DNA of 17,841 nucleotides from the NCBI GenBank assembly GCA_964552395.1, contig CAZKGM010000055.1, positions 1-17,841 on the forward strand. Reading direction: 5' to 3'. A program made the position numbers and the translations under genes. Within the stretch, counting starts at the first letter, position 1; every line of letters begins with the position of its first letter. The notes beneath the pieces were generated by a model. It had not been told where the DNA came from. It did not search any database and worked only from the letters and a program-made list of their open reading frames with translations. The stretch comes from JAJDNH01 sp964552395. GTDB taxonomy: Bacteria > Acidobacteriota > Thermoanaerobaculia > Thermoanaerobaculales > Sulfomarinibacteraceae. This document shows positions 6,145-13,326 of the stretch, piece by piece.

Positions 6145-7284
6145 ATGACCGCTCTGCCGCGCCTGCTCTCTTCGCCCCGACGCGCGCACCTCGTGCTCGC
6201 TGACGGGACGGTGTTCTCGGGCTTTGCTGCCGGGGCGGCGCGAATTGCCGATGGCGAGGTGGTGTTCAACACCTCGATGACCGGGTATCAGGAGATGCTC
6301 ACGGACCCTTCCTACCACGGGCAGATCCTGACCCTGACGGTGTCGCACGTGGGGCAGGTGGGGGTGAACCGCCTCGACGCCGAGTCGGACCGGGTCTGGG
6401 CACGGGCCCTGGTCGTCCAGGACCTTGACTTCGACCCTTCCTCGTGGCGCGCGGAGGGTGGGCTCGAGGCCTGGCTCGAGCGGCATGACGTGGTGGTGGG
6501 TTGGGGTTTCGATACCCGTACCATCGTGCGCCATGTGCGGCATCACGGTGCGGTCCCCGGAGTGCTGGCGGCTGACGGGATGCCACCCGAGGATCTCCTC
6601 GCACGCGCGCGGGCGGCCCGCGGCACGGACGGCCTGGACCTCGCCCACGAGGTGGCGTGTCGCTCCTCCTACCGCTGGAACGAGGGCCCATGGCCGGCGG
6701 CGGCGCCGTCCCCGGATGACGGGCCGGCGGTCGCCGTAGTCGACTACGGGGTCAAGCGCTCGATCCTGCGCCGACTTGTGCACGAGGGGCTGCGGGTGAC
6801 CGTCGTGCCGCCTTTGGTCTCCGCCGCCCAGCTCCTCGAGGGCGGCTTCGCAGGGGTGGTGCTCTCGAATGGCCCCGGCGACCCGGCGGCCGTTGCCGGC
6901 GCCACCGAGCTGATCGACTCCCTCCTCGGCAGGTTGCCGATCCTTGGCATCTGTCTCGGCCACCAGCTGCTCGGGCTTGCGCTCGGCGGGCGCACGGTCA
7001 AGCTGCCTTTCGGTCACCACGGCGGTAACCACCCGGTCCGGGAGCTCGCCGGTGGGAGGGTCCTGGTGACCTCGCAGAATCACAACTACGCGGTCGAGGA
7101 GGCGTCGCTGCCACGAGAGGTGGAGGTCACACACATCAACCTCACCGACGGAACCGTCGAGGGGCTGGCCCTGCTGCGCCTCGGGGTCGAGGCGGTGCAG
7201 TTCCACCCGGAGGCGTCGCCGGGGCCGAACGACGCCGCGGGCCTTTTCGAGCGCTTTGCCGGGAGAGTGAGGAGTGAAGAGTGA
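6145..7284 (+). CDS. carA: Carbamoyl-phosphate synthase small (glutaminase) subunit
   Basis: 379 residues, typical length. CarA hydrolyses glutamine and passes ammonia to CarB for carbamoyl phosphate, used for pyrimidines and arginine, in the cytoplasm. The N-terminal CPSase domain shows NTSMTGYQEMLTDPSY and GQILTLT. The class I glutamine amidotransferase domain has SNGPGDP, the nucleophile loop GICLGHQ (C270) and the His/Glu pair in FHPEASPGPND (H354, E356). I chose ATG 6145 because it gives the family's usual N-terminus just before LVLADGTVFSG; in-frame starts at 6064 and 6088 would add an unconserved tail. The last codons (RVRSEE) and the stop lie inside an AGTGA repeat that continues downstream. 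carB follows after 157 bp, longer than in a tight operon. Confidence 0.95.
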   Translation: MTALPRLLSSPRRAHLVLADGTVFSGFAAGAARIADGEVVFNTSMTGYQEMLTDPSYHGQILTLTVSHVGQVGVNRLDAESDRVWARALVVQDLDFDPSSWRAEGGLEAWLERHDVVVGWGFDTRTIVRHVRHHGAVPGVLAADGMPPEDLLARARAARGTDGLDLAHEVACRSSYRWNEGPWPAAAPSPDDGPAVAVVDYGVKRSILRRLVHEGLRVTVVPPLVSAAQLLEGGFAGVVLSNGPGDPAAVAGATELIDSLLGRLPILGICLGHQLLGLALGGRTVKLPFGHHGGNHPVRELAGGRVLVTSQNHNYAVEEASLPREVEVTHINLTDGTVEGLALLRLGVEAVQFHPEASPGPNDAAGLFERFAGRVRSEE

Positions 7285-7291
7285 GGGGTAA
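7262..7291. repeat. AGTGA-type short repeat at the carA end
   Basis: AGTGAGG, AGTGAAG and AGTGAGG follow one another with a 7-bp period across the carA stop codon. A relative with an 8-bp period occurs after the phosphatase gene (12973-13048). Confidence 0.6.
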
Positions 7292-7335
7292 GGGGGTCGC
7301 TCATGGCGGCGTGCGGTCCCTGGTGGCTGCGGTCG

Positions 7336-7406
7336 AGGGGTGCCCCTGCAGAAGGCGCCTCGCGCGTCGAAGGCATGAACGGGCGCAACCACCGCCGTTG
7401 GCGGTG
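7336..7406 (+). promoter_or_regulatory. Two hairpins in the carA-carB spacer
   Basis: AGGGG-TG-CCCCT (7336-7347) and CACCGCC-GTT-GGCGGTG (7390-7406) are perfect stems in the 157-bp spacer. No T-run follows either. They could tune read-through or protect RNA ends between the two subunit genes; function is not shown. Confidence 0.4.
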
Positions 7407-7441
7407 ACACAGGGAGTACGGAACTGCTCCTTGGGGCACGC

Positions 7442-8753
7442 ATGACCTCGACAGCCCGCACCGTCTGCGTTCTCGGCGCTGGGCCGATCCGCATCGGTCA
7501 GGCGTGCGAGTTCGACTACTCCGGGGTCCAGGGCGTCAAGGCGCTGGCCGAAGAGGGGTGCCAGGTGGTGCTCGTCAACTCCAACCCAGCCACCGTGATG
7601 ACGGACCCTCGCCTCGCCCACCGCACCTACGTCGAGCCGCTCACGCTCGAGGCGGTGACGGCAGTGCTGGAGCGGGAGCGCCCGGACGCCCTGATCCCGA
7701 CACTGGGCGGGCAAACCGCCCTCAACCTCGCGGTCGAGCTCGAGGAGGCCGGGGTGCTGGACCGCCTCGGGGTGAGCATGTTGGGGGCGTCGGTCCGTTC
7801 GATCCGCCTCGCCGAGGACCGCGAGGCGTTCCGGCTCGCAATGGAAGAGGCGGGTCTCCCGGTCCTGCCGGCGCGGATAGTGCACAGCGTTAAGGAGGGT
7901 CTGGCGGCGGTGGAGGAGATCGGCCTGCCGGCGATCCTGCGCCCCTCGTTCACCCTCGGCGGCTGGGGCGGCGGTGCCGCCACCAGCCGCGCGGCGTTCG
8001 TCGACCTGCTGCGGCGCGGGCTCGAGGCGTCCCCTGCGCACGAGGTGCTCGTGGAGACGTCCGTCCTCGGCTGGAAGGAGTTCGAGCTCGAGGTGATGCG
8101 CGACGGTGCGGGGACCTTCGTGGTCGTCTGCTCGATCGAGAACCTCGATCCGATGGGGGTCCACACCGGCGACTCGATCACCGTGGCGCCGGCGCAGACG
8201 CTTACCGACCGCGAGTACCAGCGTCTGCGGGACGCGGCGCGCACCGTGCTCGACGCGGTCGGCGTCGCCACCGGCGGCGCCAACGTCCAGTTCGCGGTGG
8301 ATCCGGCCGACGGGCGCTTCGTGGTGATCGAGATGAACCCGCGCGTATCTCGTTCCTCGGCCCTGGCCTCGAAAGCGACCGGCTTCCCGATTGCGCGGCT
8401 GGCTGCCAAGGTCGCCCTCGGGCGCCGGCTCGACGATCTTACGAACGACATCACGCGCTCGACCCCGGCCTCCTTCGAGCCGGCGCTCGACTACGTGGTG
8501 GTGAAGATCCCACGCTTCGCGTTCGAGAAGTTCCCGGGCGCGGAGCCGCTGCTCGGGACCTCGATGAAGGCGGTGGGCGAGGTGGCCGCCATGGGCCGTT
8601 GCTTCGAGGAGGCACTGCTCAAGGCGGTGCGCTCGCTCGAGGTTGAACGGGACTCGCTGGAGGCGCCGCCGCAGGTGGCGGCGGCGGCCGACGCCGAGCT
8701 CGAGTCGAGCCTGAAGAGCCCCTCTCCCGAGCGGCTGTGGGAGGTGGCAGAGG
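7442..8753 (+). CDS. carB: Carbamoyl-phosphate synthase large subunit, N-terminal part (runs into gap)
   Basis: 437 codons up to an assembly gap. The N-terminus matches CarB closely: GAGPIRIGQACEFDYSG, VLVNSNPATVMTDP and LGGQTALNLAVELEE, then the first ATP-grasp half with GGWGGGAATS, EFELEVMRD, NLDPMGVHTGDSI and VIEMNPRVSRSSALASKATG. CarB joins bicarbonate, ammonia and two ATP into carbamoyl phosphate. This part forms the carboxyphosphate half and ends at SPERLWEVAE, where the oligomerisation domain begins. The start ATG gives the family's normal N-terminus; no strong ribosome site is visible. The other part resumes at 8854, in a different frame relative to the N run. Confidence 0.96.
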
Positions 8754-8853
8754 NNNNNNNNNNNNNNNNNNNNNNNNNNNNNNNNNNNNNNNNNNNNNNN
8801 NNNNNNNNNNNNNNNNNNNNNNNNNNNNNNNNNNNNNNNNNNNNNNNNNNNNN
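8754..8853. other. Assembly gap (100 N) inside carB
   Basis: Exactly 100 N, the usual placeholder for a gap of unknown size. Judged against E. coli CarB from memory, about 235 residues (roughly 700 bp) are missing between the flanks, and the two sides are out of frame as drawn. Confidence 0.95.
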
Positions 8854-10035
8854 TTCGGGGAGTTGATCGACAGCCTTCACCTGCGCCAGCCGCCCGGCCG
8901 GATGGTGACCTCGCGCGACCAGGCTCTCCGGGCGGCGGCGGAGCTCGGTTACCCGGTTCTGGTGCGCCCCTCGTACGTGCTCGGCGGGCGGGCGATGGAG
9001 ATCGTGTTCTCCGACGACGACCTGAGCGGCTACCTCGAGCGGGCGGCTGCGGTCGACCCCGAGCGGCCGGTGCTGGTCGACCGTTTCCTGGAGCACGCGT
9101 TCGAGGTCGACGTCGACGCCGTGGCCGACGGCGAGCGGGTCGTGATCTGCGGCATCCTCGAGCACATCGAGGAGGCCGGCGTTCACTCCGGCGACTCGGC
9201 GGCGGTGACGCCGCCGGTCAGCCTGCCGCTCGAGCTGCAGGCCGAGCTGCGGCGCCAGGTGCGCCTGCTCGCGCTGGCGCTGGGGGTCCATGGACTGATG
9301 AACGTGCAGTTCGCGATCCAGGAGGGGAAGGTCTTCGTGATCGAGGCCAACCCCCGTGCCTCGCGTACGGTGCCTTTTTTGGCCCGCGCCACCGGCGTGC
9401 CGTGGGCCGAGATCGCGGCTCGTGTCTGTGCCGGCGCACGGCTCGCCGACCTCGGCGTGGAGGACGGAGTGCCGGTCGAGATGGCAGTCAAGCTGCCCGT
9501 CTTCCCCTTCGAACGCTTTCCCGGCGTCGATCCCCTGCCCGGACCCGAGATGCGCTCGACCGGCGAGGTAATGGGACGCGGGCGTACGTTTGGGGAGGCG
9601 CTCGCCAAAGCCGCCCTGGCGGCGGGGTGGCGGCTGCCGCGCGAGGGCGGCGTGCTGCTGTCCCTCGCCGATCGCGACAAGGATCGGCTTCCCGCTCTCG
9701 CCGCGCGGTTCCAGGAGCTGGGCTTTGCCCTGCTCGCGACCGAGGGCTCCGCGCTGGCGCTGGCTGCGGCGGGGATCGACGGCGTCCGCCCGGTGGCCAA
9801 GGTTGGTCAGGGCGAGGGCGACATTCCAGCGCTACTGGCTGCCCACGAGATCCAGCTGGTCGTCAATACCACGGCCGGCCGTCGTGCGCACCATGACGCC
9901 GGCTCCATCCGCCGGGCGGCACTCGAGGCCGGGGTCTCGTACCTGACGACGATTCCCGGCGCCCATGCGGCGGCCGAGGCGGTCGCCGCTCTGCGCCGCG
10001 GCCTCGTCACGGTGCGCCCTCTCCAGAACAGCTAG
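8854..10035 (+). CDS. carB: Carbamoyl-phosphate synthase large subunit, C-terminal part (starts in gap)
   Basis: 393 residues after the gap. They carry the second ATP-grasp half, which phosphorylates carbamate: VRPSYVLGGRAMEIVF, FEVDVDAVADGE, EEAGVHSGDSA, HGLMNVQFAI, VIEANPRASRTVPF and FPGVDPLPGPEMRSTGEVMG. The C-terminal MGS-like allosteric domain follows (LLSLADRDKDRLPALA, VNTTAGRRAHHDAGSIRRAA). The missing piece contains the oligomerisation domain and the start of this half. Together the two parts show about 830 of the usual 1070 or so residues. The gene is intact at its 3' end. Confidence 0.96.
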   Translation, partial: FGELIDSLHLRQPPGRMVTSRDQALRAAAELGYPVLVRPSYVLGGRAMEIVFSDDDLSGYLERAAAVDPERPVLVDRFLEHAFEVDVDAVADGERVVICGILEHIEEAGVHSGDSAAVTPPVSLPLELQAELRRQVRLLALALGVHGLMNVQFAIQEGKVFVIEANPRASRTVPFLARATGVPWAEIAARVCAGARLADLGVEDGVPVEMAVKLPVFPFERFPGVDPLPGPEMRSTGEVMGRGRTFGEALAKAALAAGWRLPREGGVLLSLADRDKDRLPALAARFQELGFALLATEGSALALAAAGIDGVRPVAKVGQGEGDIPALLAAHEIQLVVNTTAGRRAHHDAGSIRRAALEAGVSYLTTIPGAHAAAEAVAALRRGLVTVRPLQNS

Positions 10036-10402
10036 CCCGGGTCATCCGCTCGCGATCTACTGCGACCGGCGATACGCCAGCCATCGCTGCGCTCTTCGCG
10101 CCTCTTCTGATGCGGTAGATACAGACTTGACCTTGAAGACACCAAGTGCACGAAGAACAGCACAAAGGAGATCCCTTTGTTTTCCAACGTGTTTGGTCCC
10201 TTTGTACTCTTCGTATCTTGCTCGCGTTGTTCGCGCCTTGGCGGTTCAATTGTTGCCCCAGCGGGATCGTGCGTGTGCGGAGACAACCTGACTCAAGGGG
10301 ATACGCAGGGTCCGGGCTGCGTTACAGGAGCGGCTGGATAGGCTACCCTCTCTCCTGAGCCGGCGGCTGGCGCGGGAGGCGCCGGAGAGGAGGCCTGCAG
10401 CT
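10036..10402. other. Intergenic region with repeat and leader of the zinc-ribbon gene
   Basis: No protein-like frame. It contains a possible stem ATCTACTGC (10055-10063) with GCGGTAGAT (10112-10120), the degenerate repeat described separately, and near the right end TACCCT (10344-10349), a possible -10 box about 53 nt before the next start codon. Confidence 0.5.
10126..10252. repeat. Degenerate ACACGAAGA-type intergenic repeat with inverted arms
   Basis: The left half reads GAAGACACCAAG then CGAAGAACAGCACAAAGG (10151-10168). The right half carries the inverse, CCTTTGTACTCTTCG (10199-10213), then a run with a rough 9-bp period ending CGCCTTGGCGGTTCAA. CAAAGG-AGATC-CCTTTG forms a small inner hairpin. 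It is less GC-rich than its surroundings. Repeats of this general look are scattered between genes in many GC-rich environmental genomes; I know no function. Confidence 0.55.
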
Positions 10403-11305
10403 ATGTATGACGAGGATCTTCAGTGCCCGACCTGCGGCGCCGCCGTGAATGCGGTGGACAGTCACTGCCCCGGTTGCGGCTGCGACCTCGCTATCGCCGC
10501 CGCCACGCCGGCACGTACGCCGGCGACGAAGCGTGTGCTGGCCTTACTGCCGCGCTTGGTCATCTACGGGGCCCTGATCGCCTTGCCCATCCTCGGCTTC
10601 ATGCGCCTGCGTGTCACCGGCCCCGGCCCGGATCTCGAGACGACCGTGCGTTGGATGATTCTCGGCGACGGCGGCCGAGCCGCGACCCTGGTCACACTGC
10701 ACCGGGAGTACGAGATTGCGACCGCTGCGGCCCGCTACACAGTCAAGAATCTCGAACCGCCGGCCTTCTCGGACGACTGGGTGAAGGAGCTGCAGCCCTA
10801 CTCGACGATTGCAGTTCGCGGTTGGCTGCCGTTGCTGTTCTCCGGTGCCGACGCGACGCTGGCGCCGCCCTCCGTGCGCGTTTTCTACGAGATCCGCCCG
10901 TCGGACGCATGGGGCCTCAGCTACCGCGTGGAGACCCGCACCCTCGAGCGCGGCAAGGCCTGGGCCGACGACCCCGAGGTCAAGGCGGACCTCGAGGCCG
11001 GTCTCAAGCAGAGCTTCTTCTCGGCCGGGCATCCCGACTTCAAGTCAGCAGACTGGTTTCGGCTTCACCTCGTTTCCGACGGTCCCGACGGCGTTCCCGA
11101 CAGCGGCGATGAGATCTCCTTCACCAGCTACTTCCCTTCCGGTCACACCTTTCGCGTCGGAACCGACCAAAGACTGGTGCTCCGGGAGATGGAAAGAGAG
11201 ATCGTTCGCGGCCGCCAGCTGTTCCGGTACACCGGCAGCCGCTGGGACCTCATCGACGCCCGGATGCTGGCTGAGTACCGCCTTGATTCCCTCGTCGGGG
11301 GGTAG
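10403..11305 (+). CDS. Zinc-ribbon single-span membrane protein, function unknown
   Basis: 300 residues, start ATG 9 nt after AGGAGG (10388-10393). The N-terminus is a zinc ribbon with two CxxC knuckles (C8/C11 and C22/C25). A hydrophobic span follows at about 46-68 (LPRLVIYGALIALPILGFM). The remaining 230 or so residues are soluble and probably outside the membrane if the zinc ribbon is cytoplasmic. Near residues 226-237 the acidic Gly-rich segment SDGPDGVPDSGDEIS resembles Ca-binding-type loops seen in type II pseudopilins (GspG), a resemblance only. I do not recognise the C-terminal family. A hairpin (11329-11346) follows the stop and could end transcription. Confidence 0.8.
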   Translation: MYDEDLQCPTCGAAVNAVDSHCPGCGCDLAIAAATPARTPATKRVLALLPRLVIYGALIALPILGFMRLRVTGPGPDLETTVRWMILGDGGRAATLVTLHREYEIATAAARYTVKNLEPPAFSDDWVKELQPYSTIAVRGWLPLLFSGADATLAPPSVRVFYEIRPSDAWGLSYRVETRTLERGKAWADDPEVKADLEAGLKQSFFSAGHPDFKSADWFRLHLVSDGPDGVPDSGDEISFTSYFPSGHTFRVGTDQRLVLREMEREIVRGRQLFRYTGSRWDLIDARMLAEYRLDSLVGG

Positions 11306-11588
11306 GCCGGATCATCGGCTCTTGGTGACTCGGCCGGGGGCCCGAGAACCGCGGAGGCGTGGAGGCCACAAGAAAGGATTCTCAGGCACCGCTTTGCAGA
11401 TTTATCAGTCAGAGGGAATCCGCCTCTGTAGTTCCGGCGCCCGGACGTCTGCTCCGCAGACGCCCGTCGTCACCTGCCTCGGAGCGGGCAATGAACCTCG
11501 GTCCAGAGGCGTCTTCGCGGCCCGCTCCGGGCAGGCAACGAGGCGCCTCCATCGCTCTTGTGGCCACAAGGGCGATCGCACTTCCCGC

Positions 11589-11620
11589 GGGTTACTCGTC
11601 GCCTTCGGCGACGGTGACCC
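11589..11620 (+). terminator. Strong hairpin with UUCG-type loop
   Basis: GGGTTAC-T-CGTCGCC-TTC-GGCGACG-GTGACCC forms 14 pairs with one bulged T and one G-T pair, closing on a C(TTCG)G tetraloop. Only TTT follows, so this is a weak terminator candidate; it may be part of a larger RNA. Confidence 0.4.
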
Positions 11621-11663
11621 TTTGGAAAGCGAGATGGCCGTATGGCCAGCCCCCACCCTCTCC

Positions 11664-11745
11664 GCCCGGCACTCAGCTCCCTTGCATGCACTGAGACCGA
11701 CCAAGTGCTGTTGCAATGAGACTTCCAAGATGCTGAGTGCCGGGC
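11664..11745. repeat. Perfect 14-bp inverted repeat with nested stems
   Basis: GCCCGGCACTCAGC (11664-11677) pairs exactly with GCTGAGTGCCGGGC (11732-11745). Inside the loop TTGCA/TGCAA and GCACT/AGTGC stack toward an 11-nt terminal loop. Confidence 0.7.
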
Positions 11746-11789
11746 TGCGACCCCCTTGGCCGCGGCCAGGAGCTCGCTTTCTTGCAGCG

Positions 11790-11861
11790 GTGCCAGCTCG
11801 AGGTTTTCTCTCAAGGTGCCGGTACGGAGAACAATGTCCAGAAAACCTCGAAGCATGGCAC
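11790..11861. repeat. 20-bp near-perfect inverted repeat
   Basis: GTGCCAGCTCGAGGTTTTCT (11790-11809) matches the reverse complement of 11840-11861 except for two inserted bases. The 30-nt loop contains CCG-GTA-CGG. Confidence 0.7.
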
Positions 11862-12057
11862 GCCCCACCAAGCACACCCTGCTCTGGAGCGCGCTCCGGT
11901 CTGGTTCACAGGGTGGGTGGGGGAGCGCCTACCGTTTCCCGTCTTCCTGGGTGGGCTACGGTCCTCACGCGGGCTTCGGCGCGAAGAACGATGGTGCTGG
12001 TGGGAACGGCGGCGCCTGGACAGGTGTTAGAGCTGTCGAGATGTTGAGGTGACGATG

Positions 12058-12960
12058 ATGAGCACGATTGTGCCGGCTGACCCCGGTGCGGCTTTCGGGG
12101 ATGAGTTGGAGAACCTGCGCTCGATCCTCGGCGCCGTGTACAAGTACCCTTCCACGTTCAGCCTGAAGAACGTCGAAGTCTTCGGACGTTCCTGGCCGTT
12201 GGCTGGAGAGCTGGGAGGCGACCACCTCATCTTCGTCGACTTTGCCCGCCGCTACGACCTCGATCGCCGCATCAGTGAAGCCCACGCCGCCGGGCTGCCC
12301 GACGTTGCCGCGCGCCTCGAGGATAACCGTGGTCGGGTCGGGGTCCTGGTCGCCGACGTTGCCGGCCACAGCATGACCGATGCTCTGCTGGCGGCGATGC
12401 TCCATCAGGCTTTCCTGGTTGGCGTGTTGTACGAGCTGGAGCACCATGGGCACGTGACCGTGGAGCTGTTCGACATTCTGAACACGCGCTTCTATCAGTC
12501 GTCCAGCGTGCCCAAGTACCTGACCATGATCTATGGCGAGATCGGCGAGGACGGCATGTTCCGGTTCATCTCCGCCGGCCATCCGCTTCCCGTCATCTAC
12601 TCGGCGCGGTACGGGCGCTTTGTCGAGCTCGACCGAGGCATCCTGACCTCGGTCCATCCCATCGGCCTCTTTCCGACAGAGGGCGACGTCGACAGCGCCG
12701 TCGCCGACGCACCGCCGGCCGTTAGCCCCCACACGCAGGTCAACGAGGTGCGCCTGCTGGGAAACGGGGATGTCCTGCTGCTGTATACCGACGGCGCGGA
12801 CGAGCTCGCCGACGGCGATCTCGCAGCGGTGCTGGAGCCGACAATGCGCAGCGTGTTTCACCATCCTGCCGCGGAGATCGTGGACGCGCTGCATGGGGAG
12901 CTGACTTGTCGCGGGCCGGCCACCGACGATCTCAGCCTGGTGGCGATCAAGAGAAGGTGA
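12058..12960 (+). CDS. SpoIIE-type PP2C protein phosphatase
   Basis: 300 residues. The sequence follows the SpoIIE/RsbU phosphatase family, Mn-dependent serine phosphatases that usually act on anti-sigma antagonists: GELGGDHLIFVDF (metal Asp), GVLVADVAGHSMTDALLAA, TMIYGEIGEDGMFRFISAG, GHPLPVIY, LLLYTDGADELAD and the final DDLSLVAIKRR. There is no fused sensor domain, so it is a stand-alone catalytic unit; no partner anti-sigma or STAS gene is adjacent. I chose ATG 12058, 8 nt after GAGG (12046-12049); ATG 12055 and GTG 12049 are in frame and add up to three residues. The hairpin-rich region lies directly upstream and an AGTGA repeat directly downstream. Confidence 0.9.
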   Translation: MSTIVPADPGAAFGDELENLRSILGAVYKYPSTFSLKNVEVFGRSWPLAGELGGDHLIFVDFARRYDLDRRISEAHAAGLPDVAARLEDNRGRVGVLVADVAGHSMTDALLAAMLHQAFLVGVLYELEHHGHVTVELFDILNTRFYQSSSVPKYLTMIYGEIGEDGMFRFISAGHPLPVIYSARYGRFVELDRGILTSVHPIGLFPTEGDVDSAVADAPPAVSPHTQVNEVRLLGNGDVLLLYTDGADELADGDLAAVLEPTMRSVFHHPAAEIVDALHGELTCRGPATDDLSLVAIKRR

Positions 12961-12972
12961 AAGAATGAGGCT

Positions 12973-13048
12973 AAGTAATTAAGTGATTAAGTGATTAGGT
13001 TCCCCCACCCGCCCAATGACGGAGTGACGGAGTGACGGAGTGACGGAG
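12973..13048. repeat. Two adjoining 8-bp tandem repeats
   Basis: AAGTAATT-AAGTGATT-AAGTGATT (12973-12996) is followed after 20 bp by four exact copies of TGACGGAG (13017-13048), which run straight into the gap. Both units contain AGTGA in phase. The array probably continues in the gap. Confidence 0.85.
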
Positions 13049-13148
13049 NNNNNNNNNNNNNNNNNNNNNNNNNNNNNNNNNNNNNNNNNNNNNNNNNNNN
13101 NNNNNNNNNNNNNNNNNNNNNNNNNNNNNNNNNNNNNNNNNNNNNNNN
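13049..13148. other. Assembly gap (100 N)
   Basis: Exactly 100 N, directly after four TGACGGAG copies. The repeat probably stopped the assembly, so the true length is unknown. Confidence 0.95.
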
Positions 13149-13326
13149 ACGCGTCGGGGGGGTGGGTCCAAGCGCGACGCGTCGCCGTGCGCAGCGTGAT
13201 CGGTATCACCATCTCCTAACACTCCTGCTGCCGATCGGGCCCGCAGTGTCCCTCGGGTGTCTCAATCACCAGCGGTGACCCACTGTCCTCCCGAGAAGAT
13301 CGACGACATTCGGGGGGGGGCGGTCG

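Larger units (their letters stand above)
11306..12057. other. 750-bp region packed with strong inverted repeats
   Basis: No convincing gene. In order: CTCGGCC/GGCCCGAG (11329-11346, one bulge); CAGAGG/CCTCTG (11410-11428); CGTCTGC-TCC-GCAGACG (11446-11462); a 26-nt palindrome with one G-T pair (11551-11576); a 14-bp stem with one bulge and a UUCG-type loop (11589-11620); a perfect 14-bp repeat around a 54-nt loop that itself folds (11664-11745); and a 20-bp stem with a 2-nt bulge (11790-11861). A minus-strand stretch at about 11700-11877 looks faintly protein-like. It could be a large structured RNA, a small mobile element or several nested ones. Confidence 0.55.
12961..13326. other. Intergenic region with short repeats and an assembly gap
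   Basis: No gene seen. It holds the 8-bp repeats (12973-13048), a gap of 100 N, and then ACGCGTCG (13149-13156) inverted as CGACGCGT (13175-13182). The last bases before the next start are G-rich (eight G at 13313-13320). Confidence 0.6.

Noticed and set aside
11470..11877. Minus-strand frame, partly protein-like around GFLDIVLRTGTLRENLELA
   Set aside because: About 45 residues look plausible but the rest is Arg-rich and the DNA is dominated by inverted repeats; no family recognised and no ribosome site.
12973..13148. CRISPR array
   Set aside because: The units are 8 bp with no unique spacers and no cas genes nearby; this is a simple tandem repeat.
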